The position numbers and the translations under genes are program-made. Below are positions 21,804 to 34,800 of a DNA stretch of 64,000 nt, piece by piece. The stretch is taken from NCBI GenBank assembly GCA_911728455.2, contig OU452222.1:23922923-23986922 (forward strand), given 5' to 3'. The stretch comes from Marthasterias glacialis. Taxonomy: Eukaryota; Echinodermata; Asteroidea; Forcipulatida; Asteriidae. Position 1 is the first letter of the stretch; the number at the start of each line of letters is the position of its first letter. A model generated the notes under the pieces. That model saw only the letters and a list, made by a program, of their open reading frames with translations, was not told the DNA's origin and did not search any database.

Positions 21804-24800
21804 TTACTTCCTCGGATGAGCCCTCAGTTTAAGATGTTTGGGAGCCAGAAATCCCATTTTTCCCAGCACAGGTGGGATCTGAGGAGAAAAAGAAACACAA
21901 TCAAAGGCGAACTGTTAATAGATCAAACTTTCATCGTCTGTCAAACTCTCCAGAAGGTCATCAGTCAAAACAAAAATCACAGTTTGACACAGACGCAGCA
22001 AATCGGGAACCTGTGAGATTTTGGATCATCGATGTGCCTTGCTGTTTATGTTAACTCTCGTAAGGTTTTAAATTGTTATCAGAAATCAACCCAACAGTTT
22101 ACTTTTGCATTTTATAACGAACAGTGTGATGGTAGTAAGCCATGTTGAGATATGATGGACCCAATAGTATGACGCTATTAGGTTTGGGTAAAGTTCGTCT
22201 GTATATATACACCCAAACCGAACAGTGCACTCCTACCCTCCACCACATCTCAACAAGGCTAATGTCGTAGGGGTGACGGTTTTTTTTTCTTCCTTTTCCC
22301 TTTTTTTCTTTCGAAGATAAATTACAGATCAAGACAAAAAAAAAAGAACAAAAAATCAAAACAGACGTGTCAGACCCAATGAAACCTCAAAAATACCCAT
22401 TTATGAAATCCTAAAATGTCAAGTTACAAACAAAATACAAATACATGATGTACAGAACTACGGGAAGCTATACACTAGTAAACACATAATACTGAAACCC
22501 ATAACAAAGAACTGGAGAACAGTTACTAATCCAAAGAAACAAGAAAAGACAAAGAAGAGCCACCAACCCCAAAACAGGCAACTAGAAAAGGCTATTAATA
22601 ATTGAACAATAAAGCAGGGCAGACAAGTAAAAGCTACATTACCTCCGTCTCTGAGCAGACATCAAAGCGATATTGCTGCAACACGCGCACCAACGCCATC
22701 TTGGATTCCAACAGAGCGAAGCGCATGCCGATGCAGTTACGAGGTCCAAAGCCAAACGGCATGTAAGAACATGGGACGATGGAGTCCTTATTCTCAGCAC
22801 TGAATCTGGGGGTTAGTATAAACAAGAATTAAGACAAAACTGCGCATGAACACATTAATGATAAGAGTAATAATAAGAATAATTTAACTACGGTCCGGAG
22901 ATCATGTAAAGATAAATTAAAACAGTGCAAACATTCATTAGAAAACATCAAATTAAATCAACTAGAAACATGGATAATAATACAAACTAATCAAACTGGG
23001 TTTCTGTAGTGTTGTGGGCGAATTCTATTTTTGTAAAACCCGGGGTTGTCTGTTATTTGTGTGGTTTTAAAGCAGTTGGAAATATGCAACTCTGAAGAAC
23101 AACAGGCCACAAGTATAGCAAATAGTGTGGTCATAAAAATATATTCGAGAAAGGGTGAATTGAACTTGGACATATGCAGGTACAGCAGTCATTGAATACT
23201 TTAATAACGTTTATAAATTCTAATTTTGTAAAACGCTGCTTAATAATTGCATACAATAATCACCTTTCTGGGTCGAACTTGGTTGGGTTGGTCCAATAGT
23301 CTTCGTCATAGTGGAGGGTCCAGAGACTGACAAACACATTGAGTCCCTTCTCGATGGTCAGTCCGTCATAGGTAATGGTCTCATTACACATACGATCAAA
23401 TCTATAAAAACAATTATAGAGTCTGGTAATTTGACATCTAACTATGGCAATATCTTCATTTAACAAAATGTCACATAAATACCACAGTGTGTTCACTGGT
23501 TGGTTGGTTGGTCATGGTGAGGACATTAACAACACATTTTCTTCGGGGTGACATTGGGTTTTAAACAGTCGGAGAATTGGAAAGCAATTCTTTTGATAGT
23601 ATTCTTAAAATGTGATTGTCAAACGCTCCGAACATATGAAATACGTACATTCGGTTGTCAACTTCTGGTTTAAAGTCTTAATTGTCCGGGCTAGTTTCAG
23701 CTAAAAATTCCCGGTAGGGCCTTTGAGTCATTGTAGTAACGCCACCAGAGTCTTAAATAGCGCACATACCCACGAACAATTAGGTCATAATTAGGCTTTC
23801 AAGGCGCTCATTACATGTATGTATACTGTTTTTAATTATATGACCCATTCATGTTGCACCTGTATAAGGGTTTACAGGGTTCTGTGGCCTATTCAGCAGC
23901 CACTGCCAGAAACACCGGGGCAAACCCCTTCTCTTCTACGTACATATACACAACGCACGGGACCTATGGCTTTAAGTCCTATCCGAAGGACGTGGTAATA
24001 ACGGTAAAGTGTCTTCCTTAAGGGTAAAGTGTCAAGACTGGGTCTCGAACCCACACTCTGCTGATCATGAGAAACACCAGAGCTTGAGTCCAGTGCGCTG
24101 GACCGCTCAAACTCCACACGCTACTCAAAAATCAATGAAACTTGGGCTGCGAATACAGTTTCTAAAAAGAGCTAGATTTGAGATAAAGTAGGCTTCCACG
24201 TGTCAAAAACGAGACTCTGCTCGGCTTCCCTGGAAGTATACTGTATAGAAGAGATTATTTCACACGGTTGTTACCCATTAACAAATTGTCTATCTAAACA
24301 GTCTGCTTACATGACCGCTGGCGGATACATGCGCAGTGTCTCATTCACCACCATGTCCAGGTATTCCATCTTGGAAATGATGTCATAACCAAGGTTATCT
24401 CTCGTTGGAGCGAGGTTGTCAATCTCAGTGAGAAGTTTTTCTTGCACGTCTTGGTTGGTGGCCAGCAAGTAGGATGCGAAACACAGCAGGGTGTTGGTTG
24501 TCTCATATCCAGCCAAGAAGAATAAGATAGCCTGAAATTACACGTCAAATGTTTTATTACTGACACGATTGAGGGGCACTTCAAAATTTGTCGTTTTACC
24601 CACTATTGAACATAAAGTTACACATAATTATCCAGCAGTTTCACAGAATTAAAAGTAAAGAACAGTTTTACGTTTCCTTTTCAGAGTGAAGAAAGTATTT
24701 AATCTTTACACGGAAGTTTGTACGTTACCTGTGCCGTAACGTCATCGGCTGACAATGGTCGACGTTTGTCTGTAGCCCCATTTTCGTGCTCGTTATCGGA

Positions 24801-27800
24801 ATGCGCATTCAGCATCAACTGGAGCATATCAATATGCTTCATATAAACAACAACAAAAGTACAACATTATTTTGCATGGAAGACTTAATTATCACACTGT
24901 GCAAATTTTGGCAAAATACTCAGATGTAATTGTTCACTATGATTGTTCACAAGTAGTTACCGCAAGCCTGTATGTATTGAGGTAAAATAGACCGATTGCG
25001 CGACCAATCATCAGATGACCTGTAGTGGGTACTACGTCACATCAGCTGTTGGCAAAGAACGTTGGAAATGAGCATTTTATACACAGCCAAACGGAATTTC
25101 AAATAGATTAAGGAATCACACAGTTGTGGAAAGCCTTTTCTTTGGATGATTTCAGCTTCAAAATATTGTGATGACAAGTGTTTGATCGCGGTCGTCTGGG
25201 CCACACGTTCCATCGTGCAAGTTGTACAACCGCATCGTAAACATAATGTTCCTTGTACAATTTCCAAGACTTGCTGGAACTGCTCTTACTGGCTTTAGTC
25301 AGCCTCTCGAAGGTCTCTGGTATAAACTCTGGAATGTTTTTAAAGATTTCGAGAAAGAAAAGCCGCGATCGAATATACAAATGCAACAATCATGTACCGT
25401 TCCGCACTTTCCTTTTTCGAGGGCACCGTTTTTGTTTACGTTTGACACCCTCTACAGGTCACGTGAATTGGAGAGCGTAATCGGTGCTTCACTACGGTTG
25501 TAACACCTGGACCAAGTGTATGTACGATGCAAACAATTTTGACACATGTATTCATACGCTGCTCCTACCTTAGATGCACCTACGCCCTCCTCTTTGCGCA
25601 TACTACAAGCTGCATCAGTCACGTCACTGAAAAATTTCACAATTTTAGGATCAAAGGCGCCAAAATTCAAATACGTCATCAATGGCCCGAGGGATGGGAA
25701 GGCAGCTATAATGAAATAGATGTACGTCGATTAAATAGAAATCAAAGTGAAACAAACAAGTAAAACTCCTTTCCTTTGATGTATACACTTTCATTAATGC
25801 TGGAATAACAAGCGGTCAATATACTTGATTTAGAGATAACAACAAAAATAATAATAAAAAAATGATAATAATAAATACGAACACGCTAAGAAAACGACTT
25901 GATCTAATATATCGGTTCCAATTTCAAATGAGCATACTGAATACAATGTGAACCTACTTCCGGTCAAACAGCGTGTTCGTTTCCGCACCAGCAGCATCCC
26001 TGCCAATCCCTGATGCGATCTACCCAATTTCACATTATAATCGCAAGGACGTCTGTTGGCTGCAGAGCAACTATTGCAGTTTTTTTTTTGGTACACGTCA
26101 GGAAGTTCGTATCTTTATCCGCAGTCTATTGTACTCGTTGAGGTATGAAGGTACAGCAACAGATCATTACTTGTCATTTTGCCGGTCGAGATCCCTGGTT
26201 CTGTGTTTTATCATTTGAATTTTACAAGATGTCACGTATTACCGAATAATAGCAGCATATGCAAATACAGAAATGAGAGCAGACTCACATGCCAGCATGA
26301 ATGCCGGGTTGAACAGGCTAAAATCAAACGCTTTCTTTGCGTTCTTCACGAATGTGTCGTCTTGATTATGCTGGGCGTCTACGTTCAATCCGAAACCACA
26401 TCTGGCGATAGCGTCCATAGTGAAAGCACCGTACAGCCTATGTATGAATAAAAACAACACCTCTTGTGCTATGCATCACTCATATACAACCAGCATAAAA
26501 AATATCACAATTATGAATTTTCGGTTAGGCGTGTAAATAAAAATTTAACTGTTCATTCGAATCAATGTTTCGGACGCCGTGTAATCTATCAGTCCTGGAT
26601 CAGACGTTGCCCAAATCGGGGTAAGTCTCACCCGTTTATATCCGGGTCGCACCGACTAGAGATCAGGCCAATGACGTGTTTTCGACTCCTAGCCCGTCAC
26701 TGGAACCCTGCTTGGCTCCATGCCAACCTGGAACTTGTTAGAGTGTAGGCCAGGGGTTTAATTTATATCTCCAATATTTATAAGACCACACGTACTCTCT
26801 ATAATCTCCAACTTTGCCGTCTTCTTGGGACTTGCCGATACTAGCCACTAATGAGTCACAAATTTCGTTGATAGTAGCAGACATCTAAAAGAAAAGAAAA
26901 AAATGATAATAATACAAACTAAACAATAGTACGATTTAAGTAAAGCACAATCACAACAAAGCTTTATCAGTTCATTTTATAAACTGAGATATACAAGAAA
27001 TGACAATAACGCATACATACATTGCCGACAAAAGGTGTACAAGTACACTATTTCCACTGTTGGGGTTGAAACAAAATTGGGCACTTTGTGCTATAAAAAA
27101 GCGTTTGTTATGAAGTGGTTGGAAATATATTTTAACAGTAGAAATATCCCTTGAAATTGTTTGTTTTTTGTTTAATTTCGCGACAGTTCATCGTCCACCA
27201 ATTTGTAGAAACAAATGTTGGACTCGGCAAAATTGCGGACCGTATATTCAAGGGACGCATTTGTGTGTCTATTTTACATCACTATACTCACCAATTGAAA
27301 CACACTGTTTTATTGTGTGCCATTCTTAACACATAGATAAGCAGGATAAATTCCAAACAGCAGAAAGTTAATAAACTTGAAGGCAATGTGCCCATCTAAC
27401 AAGATCAGACTGGAAGCCCAATCAAGGAACGCAACAAAGGAGAAAACAATGTTCTTTTTCACTTAAAGATTGCTATTTTCAAATAAAGAAAACTTCCATA
27501 CTCACAAGTCTCATCTTGGATGCACTGAATGACGGTGTGATAACGTTACGAACTTCCTTCCAATCCTCATTCTCAAGCTGGGTCAAACCACGGCTTAAAG
27601 GCTTGGGGTTTAGGGGGAAAATCTTGAAAGAAAACAAAACAATGATCATTGTACTTTTTGACATATAAACACGAATTGCTAACTGATTACTGTGCATGTT
27701 TTTAGTTGTCGAGATCAATATCTCCAGAGTGGGAGACCAATGAGGTTAAACTTCACAAGTTCAAGTTCAGTGAACTTCAAAGGTTTTTGGAAAGTTCGTT

Positions 27801-30800
27801 GTACTACTCGAATTGGAGCACCAAGCATCTTGGTCAAGTCAATAGACGTCACACACATGCGTATCTGCTCTTTCCCAAAGCTGGCATATCAAACAAAACG
27901 TTACGACTACGGGCAAAAAAACCCACTTAAATCATCGTTCAAACACAGTTGCTGTGACAGCAACGAATATCGTTCAGACTGCGCGTGTTCGCAAAACATA
28001 CGTGAAAAAGTAAGTCCGCTTCTTTTCGTATAAGTCACAAAAAGGCGAGTCCAAAACACTTTTGTTTTCATGCACAAGTATATCGAAAACATGGTTTAGC
28101 TCAACACAATTCCTATTTGCTTTTGGTGAAGTGGGCATTGCTGGCAGCAGAATGACGTACAGGATACCAGTGTGGTTTTATATTTAGAAATACTGGTAAC
28201 CTAATCATAACGTTTTAGTTTTGTTGCGTATAGTGCTGGTAAACAAGGAAAACAATTGATAGATGGACATATTAAATGTTACAAAAGACACGGGGTTGTG
28301 CAAACAGACTCCCCGAAATAGTAACAGATTGAAAAAAAGTGATGTTTCCTGATCTTTCCACAATGGCACCTTCCACGAAATAAGTCATTCGGGCACAGGA
28401 AACAGCAAGGCATTTGCTTGCATTAACATCAGGTAAGCCTTGAACAATTTCATTTGGATATGTAAAGTCGAAATGCAAAGCAACTTACCCTACGGTTGTA
28501 GAAGTTGGAAAAGTTCTTCACCAGCACATTCTTGAGAATGTTAGCATCTGAGATGATTAAGACTGGACGTCTAAAATCATACATCCTGTAGGCAAAGACA
28601 ATTCATGGCAATTTAAGTGTATAATCGAAGCATTCTCCATTAAGTGACCAACCAGTATAGTGTAAACCACCCAACAGATTTATTGAACAACTGATTTTTG
28701 GAAGAGATTATTATTTGTATCCTCAAGTTCTCAATCAACCCATCCATAAAAAAAAACTGTGCAAATCGCATGATTAAGTTGCCCCTGTTAAGTCAAATCA
28801 ACTTAAAACGTCTTATGTTTTGTCATTTGGAATTATTTGACCACATTCCTAGCAGCGGCGATATACATGCTCAACTCTGGACTGTTTTTTTTTTTTTTTT
28901 TTTTTTTCAGGCGGAATATATTCCATGGTCATTGGTTCTGGTCTAAGCAGTGAGCTTTCAGATTGAAACTGTTTAATTGTTTTCCATGATGACCGATACT
29001 GTGCTTTGTCTTTTGAGAAAATTATTTTCATTGGTTTCTTACCCGACGACTTTTCCATATTTCTTCACATAGTCAGTGAACACCTTCTGAACTCCCTGTA
29101 TATAATTGACACAATAAATTATATAGATAAGTTATAAATAATCCAAATACAGCCCGTCATGATTTTACTGATAAATGTCGTTTATTAATAGTTTTGGACA
29201 AGAGCAAGTACTCATTTTATACCCCCCCCCCCTTTCCTTAAAATGAATACAATTACATTGTACTGATGATTGACATTTCTTATTTGGAAAAAATCACAGT
29301 TCAATCTTTTTTTTCTTTCTTTTTTTTTTTTTTTTTTTTTGGGGGGGGGCGCAAAATAAGTACTCACAACCTGTGAATATTTCCTCATAGGACAACAGCT
29401 GCATATGAACAGTTCACAGGGCAGTACAGTGTCTAGTTTATGCACACAACCTTAACTTCGTATATTAAACAATGTTTACTTTCCCACGAGGATCATTCAC
29501 TAAACCATTTATATAGTTTTTTTTTCTATGAAATTAAATATAAATTGAAATCAAAATAACTCACATGACGCCATTGGAGAATGTTTCCAAATAATGGAAT
29601 GTAGCTGCTGGCAACAGGGATACCTCTTCTCTGGAAGTACTGATGACACCATCGATCATACCTATTAGGGCCAGTGAAACATCAAATAAGAACAAATAGG
29701 GGGAGGGGAACAAACCAAAACGTTTTTGTTTTTTATAGAACTTATGTTACACATCACAGGGATACTGGTAATATTAAGGGGAAAAAATTAACAAACGACA
29801 CAAAACTGTTCTCTCATTTGATTCATTAACCCATTTATTATGCAATACAAAGTCATGCCCCATGGTTCTTGTTGGAGGTGAAGGCTATACCCCCCCCCCC
29901 AGGGATCTACACTGCGTTGATAAAAAGGCCTTTAAATACAGACTCCATTTTGAGAGCCAGTATTTTCTGATGGTTACTGTCACTATGCTGTCACACAGCC
30001 ATACGAACTATTGGTTTGTTGGCACCCCCCCCCCCCCCCCATCCCCCTTGCTCTATGGTATCACTCACACTGGCACAACAGTTTATACGACAAACGTAGA
30101 TGTACGTTACATTGTTCGATCATAAATTGGTATAGACCTACCACCCCTCGCCCCAACGCCCATCTTTCCTTGACCCTTGAACCTTATTATTCACAGACGA
30201 TTCACACACACTGCCCAGGCATTGTGGAAGTAAACAAGCGTGCTTAGTGAAACATAATACAGTGTGTTTACACAGGTATGAGTGCATTGTACTGTAGTAC
30301 ATGTAGTACAAGTAGTACGTGCATACGGTCATGCTACGATTTAATTTGAGGTTTGAAAACTCAGAAAACCACACACAGGAGTTGGAGTCATGATAGGCAG
30401 TTTCACGAAGTATCGTGGTCAGATATTCAAGTATGAATGATCACAATGTTTATCATCTCCTCGAACACTATATCCAATGTTTTTTGTGGGTTTTTTTTTC
30501 TTCTTCTTTTCTTCTCTTTATATAAAGCTAAAGACTGAACCACGAAGGTCAAACAAAACGATGCGATTACAAACATGGGGAACAAACAAGAGACAAACAA
30601 GTTAGAAGTAGAACGCAACTCAGACCGGTGGTTCCAGGGCGCCTGGTCTACGTGCCAAAGTTACAAAGTTGTTTTCATCGGCAAAGTAGATTGAGAGTGT
30701 GTGAAAAAAAGAAACCCTGTTAGTGTTACACGTTTTGACGGCTTTAATTAAATGACGCAGAATGTTAACCAAATGCATAAATTAATAAATACATAATAGT

Positions 30801-31138
30801 TAAAGACCGTTTAAGTTGAATCACAATAAGACAGGTCGGAATGGACGCGACAGTTTTAAGAGACGAATGTGTGGATCAATTGTCAAATTTTGTGTTATGA
30901 CCCCCCCCTCCCCCTCCCCCAACCACCATCAATATGTTCATATTCCAACGCAGTCATACCATGGAGGTATAAACAAATTCATTCCACAATACAGGTGATC
31001 CAGGTCACGGATGGTTAAATTCTGTCAAGTCATGTTTACACGAACAACTTGGTTTAAAATTACTCACCACAAAGCCATCATGATCAGCCCTGCCACCAGG
31101 ATCCAAGTGAGTGTAATCTCAAAACCGAACATCTCCAT
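21804..31138 (-). CDS. Cytochrome P450, CYP3 clan, gene A (13 exons, 504 aa)
   Basis: Haem-thiolate monooxygenase of the endoplasmic reticulum; substrate unknown. Exons in transcript order: 31068-31138, 29565-29661, 29043-29095, 28489-28585, 27506-27622, 26796-26884, 26289-26437, 25569-25705, 24729-24836, 24311-24531, 23264-23401, 22643-22805, 21804-21878. All borders are GT/AG, all phases fit, and the total is 1515 nt. Exon 1 is the membrane anchor ([20 protein letters not shown]). C-helix WKEVR at 127-131; I-helix AGYETT at 313-318; K-helix ETLR at 370-373; haem loop [10 protein letters not shown] with Cys450; last exon [14 protein letters not shown] then TAA. Thirteen exons and about 503 residues are typical of vertebrate CYP3A genes, supporting the clan. 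Gene B (37318-57549) has identical exon lengths. The subfamily is not fixed from sequence alone. No defect seen. Confidence 0.93.
23872..24118 (-). mobile_element. tRNA-Leu-type SINE, in intron 10 of gene A
   Basis: On the minus strand: degenerate box A near 24112-24101 (TTTGAGCGG), anticodon-like ACTCAAGCTCTGG, box B GGTTCGAGACC at 24051-24041, then a body with CCTTCGGATAGGAC and GGGGTTTGCCCC. The head resembles class II tRNA (Leu-CAA-like). A better preserved copy sits in the corresponding intron of gene B (39334-39577), so the insertion probably predates the P450 duplication. Confidence 0.82.
25080..25480. other. Conserved block in intron 8 of gene A
   Basis: On the minus strand an open frame reads [14 protein letters not shown], then [19 protein letters not shown] and DAVVQ. 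The equivalent intron of gene B (48110-48440) retains [27 protein letters not shown] and DAVVQ. I cannot name the family and it is not part of the P450 protein. It could be an old transposon coding scrap inherited by both copies. Confidence 0.45.
28879..28908. repeat. T-run in intron 3 of gene A
   Basis: A run of more than 25 T, absent from the corresponding place in gene B (53775-53785), where flanking sequence is continuous. Confidence 0.75.
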
Positions 31139-31440
31139 TTTTGAAAATCAACCTTTACCTTATCGTTCAGTCGATAGTATCAAGCTCTGCCAAGTTTGGC
31201 TGGGTATATACTTGTGAGTATCCCAGGATTGCCCGGTGTTCATATATACTCTTGCGAAATGGTGATGCAACTACTACAGCCAATGACGTTGGAACATACA
31301 ACGCCACACGGTGTTGTCAGAGCCTATGACGAGATGTATTATTTATAGACCATTATAGGTACAGCTGCTTACTGATAGTACAGACTATCAGTAAATCCAG
31401 TTATCGACTTAATTTAGTTCATACGCTAGAACACAATACC
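31139..31440 (-). promoter_or_regulatory. Upstream region of P450 gene A, conserved with gene B
   Basis: About 240 bp above the start codon match 57550-57800 closely. The longest shared blocks are GCCACACGGTGTTGTCAGAG and CCTATGACGAGATGTATTAT. On the minus strand TATAAATA lies at 31347-31340, about 200 bp before the ATG, which would give a 5' untranslated region of roughly 170 nt. Conservation after duplication suggests a shared core promoter. No particular transcription factor site can be asserted. Confidence 0.6.
31340..31347 (-). promoter_or_regulatory. TATA box of P450 gene A
   Basis: TATAAATA on the minus strand, within CTATAAATAATACATC, and conserved in position and context in gene B. 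Confidence 0.5.
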
Positions 31441-31680
31441 CTATTAAGGCATGGCCTGATGCACGTGCCCCCCACAAATTCGAAACAACTAAAAATGTAG
31501 ATACATGTAATTCATAAAAAAAAAACAGGTACCTGCCCCCTGTCCCCCACGGTTTTTGTATCTGTGTGTTTGTTTGTTTGTTTGTTTATAGTTGTTGTTG
31601 TTTGTTGTCTGTTGTTGTTGTTTTTCATGCATTTGCTCGCGTTTTGACCCTGGTTGATCGTTGTTAGTTAAACCATGGGG

Positions 31681-33497
31681 GAAGAAAATGCTCCATGGTT
31701 AAACCTGGAACATACAAATACCATCCTGTGTGTTTGGTAGTACACGTAAATGTACTGTACTTGTATGCGTACTATAACTACTCGTTGTAGCACATAAAAC
31801 GAACTCCTGTGACCGAACATGCATTATACATTAGCAACCGACCAATCGGGACACTTTGCCGTGGCCTCCTATTCAACGTGTGGTGCGGGAGAAAATTGCC
31901 ACCGATCACATCCTTCCGTCTGAACAAAGCAGTTATTTTGTCATAGCCCCATGATGGTTGAAAGGAATCTGTTTCCTGGAAATGTAAAAAATCTAAATTC
32001 AAAAAAAAAAAAAATAATAATATTAAAACGAAGTCATATTTACGCAATGCTGTATACAATGTCGTCAGATTTGGTGTTAACTTTTGACTGAAAACGACAA
32101 CTGGTTATGTTTGTTGGGTTATTTTTTTTTTTATTTATTTTTTTTTTTAAGTCATACTTACGCAATGCTGTGCACAATGTCGTCAGATTTGGTGTTAACT
32201 TTTGACTGAAAACGACAACTGGTTTATGTTTGTTGGGTTATTTGTTGTTGTTTTATTTTATAATTTTTTTAGCACGTTTTCATAGATTAGGGCTAATAAT
32301 ATTAATGTGGTCTTTTTGAAGTCATTCAAAACCTTCCGTTTTGTTTTCTTCTTTTTCACACAAAAGCAACATAATACAACGCTCACTTTTGTTCATTTCT
32401 AGAAGGGTCAAAGTGGAGACAGTGGCCCGTAAAACGGTAAACAGATATCTATATTATATAAATAAATAAATAAATAAAGAAAGAAATATATACAAATACA
32501 AAAATAAATAGGTCGATTAAACTTAGCCACATGTCAACTAAACTAGGTAAAATTTCAAAGAGATGTTTTCTCTTTTTTTCTTTGCGAATGAATGGAGAGA
32601 GCATTGAACTAAGCCCATAATGACTTCAAATGTGCGTTTAACAATGACCACTGCTGGATGGTGTTGCCACTCAAGACTGACCCAGCAACCTTATTTTAAC
32701 AACTCTGGAAGGGATCTTCGCCTTTTGTGTTTGTGAACTTCGTTGTTGTTTTTTGTTTGTTTGTGTGTTTGTTGTTCTTCAGCGGTATTTTTATTTCTAA
32801 GTTTAAGAGGGGTAGGGTAATCCTGGTTGTTCATGTTTGCTGAAATCTGACACCAAACACATTTTGTTTTAACCCACGGAGCCCATCGTACTTGGTGGAC
32901 ATCGCCATGAATCTGACGTGTTGTCCTTAACGAATTACGAGGGGACAATTGATAAGGTGATTATTTTGTTATGCAAGAACACACGACCCTCTTTCAAATC
33001 AGCGCTACACTGGACATTGATGAAGGAACTTTGAATGGGGTCTTATCCATAGAGTTATGTATAACTATATAATGGTCTTATCTCACTCCGCAATTATACT
33101 TTCTCATTGAGCTGTCTGCCCTTCCGTATTTTGTTGCATGTTGTGTTGAGCAATTATGTTTTACATCTTGGCTAGTTTTCTTTATAAAAATGTCATGTCC
33201 TGTTTTGTAGACAATGCATTTTATCTGTGTTTTCCCCATTTCAGTCGTCTAGCTTGAATAACTATACCAAGCCATTATGTTATCCTTGTGAAAGAAAACT
33301 TGCTAGTCCAGCTGGGGCTCCATCAGTGATGTCACAGCAGAGCTAAGACTCGACTCGGGATTGAGTTGTCTGGATCACCACAGCAATTTGTAGTGACATC
33401 ACATTAATTTAGCTTTGCATTTTTAAGAAGTGTGACTGTTTGTGTGAAATGTGGCCTTGATGTTTTGTTTGTTCCTACCATGACCGTTTTTTGCGAT
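31681..33497. repeat. Dispersed repeat family R1, copy 2
   Basis: Same-orientation match to 1371-2807. This copy has an internal near-duplication (GTCATA(T)TTACGCAATGCTGT at about 32032 and 32152) and an additional stretch of about 310 bp at 33020-33330 that copy 1 lacks. It ends at the same ACCGTTTTTTG word, but the 301-bp palindrome that follows copy 1 is absent here. Confidence 0.7.
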
Positions 33498-33879
33498 GTA
33501 CGGGGACCTGGGGGGGGGGGAGGCACATAGTGCCCCGCCTCTTTATTTTCCTAAGGGTTCGACCGATTTTGATGAAACTTGCCACAAAAGATCATTTCAC
33601 TGAGTTCTACAAGATGACGTAAAATGACAAGATGACAAAATATTCAGCACACGTCACTAGAGGGCGTTTTGGACTGCATGTTTTCCCCCATTTTTGGTCA
33701 AAAGTCTGTGCAAGTGGACTTCAAAAAGTCCCCAAAATCACTAAAGTGAACCAGTCTATCAACCACTATCCAGGTGAATGTAACCCCAAGACACCAAATC
33801 TCCATTTGTTGGAAACCAACTTACACTTAATATGCACTTGATGAACCTAATCTTTATAAAATTATGCCCCCAAAAATTG
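33498..33879. other. Unassigned spacer
   Basis: Begins with a G-run (about 33510-33522). There is an open frame of 69 codons at 33632-33841 with no recognisable motif. Nothing I would call a gene. Confidence 0.4.
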
Positions 33880-34800
33880 AAGTGTGAAGACTCGAACATA
33901 CACTATCTGCCATTACTCAACATCTATCAAAGCTTATTTGTTTTGATTTGATTTATGGTCAAATCCACTTTACTTAAAAAGGGTTTCAACATGCTATGCC
34001 TGAACGTCCCGTAATGGTCAGGCTAAAGAACAATTATAAACACTTCTGAAGCAGAAGAACAAACACTGCGCCGTTGGTGATGCAATAACTAATGAATACG
34101 CATTATACTTTATCATTATGTGTTTAGGTAGGTCATGATAGGTTCTGACGAGCCCTGGTAGGACGTCAGTCTCCGTTGCACTGCCCTGACATCCTGGGTA
34201 AGAAGGGGGCGCTATAAAGTATACATATTACACACACACAAAAAAAAACACAAATAATAACAGTAGTTCATTGTTTTACCTCATAAAGCAAACATGAATT
34301 TGTTAATACATTCATTGTGTACAATTCTTGCAGACGGTTGGGTTAACATACATCTTTAAAACGTTGTTATTATTATTGACGAAAATAAAATGCAGACTAA
34401 TTCAGAAACAAAATAAAACTAAAGTTTGTTACTCCGGACGCGCGGAATATTATGAAGAGCAACAACGAGGGCGCCGTCTAGTTCCTACCATGCGGGTGCG
34501 ATTGCAGTAAGCATGCGCGTGCGATTGCAGTAAGCATACAATTATGCGTGCACATCTTTGAACTTGCTGCACTGCAGGAGCTAATTTCTCCTCTGCAACT
34601 TTTCGAAGTGCATCGCCCTCGCCACTGCGAGTGAGCAATGCATTTTTGGGCGCATGTACGTATAGAAACTTCCACACGGAAAGTGCAATATGTGTGGTAT
34701 GATTGTACAAGTTTGCGTTTTTTATGTAAAGTATAGATTTCACCGAAAGTGAACGCTGACATTTAATGACACCGAAATAATTTTCCGAAAGTGAACGCTG
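33880..34800. repeat. Dispersed repeat family R2, copy 1
   Basis: Matches 61316-62080 in the same orientation. Shared blocks include ACTCAACATCT, ATTTGATTTATGGTCAAATC with CACTTTACT, GACATCCTGGGTAAGAAGGG, and a block around 34560-34660 with CGAAGTGC(A/G)TCGCCCTCG. No coding domain was found. An inner short duplication (GAAAGTGAACGCTGA(C/T)ATTTAATGAC) occurs at 34746 and 34786, where the sequence passes into the decayed Ulp1 copy. Confidence 0.65.
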
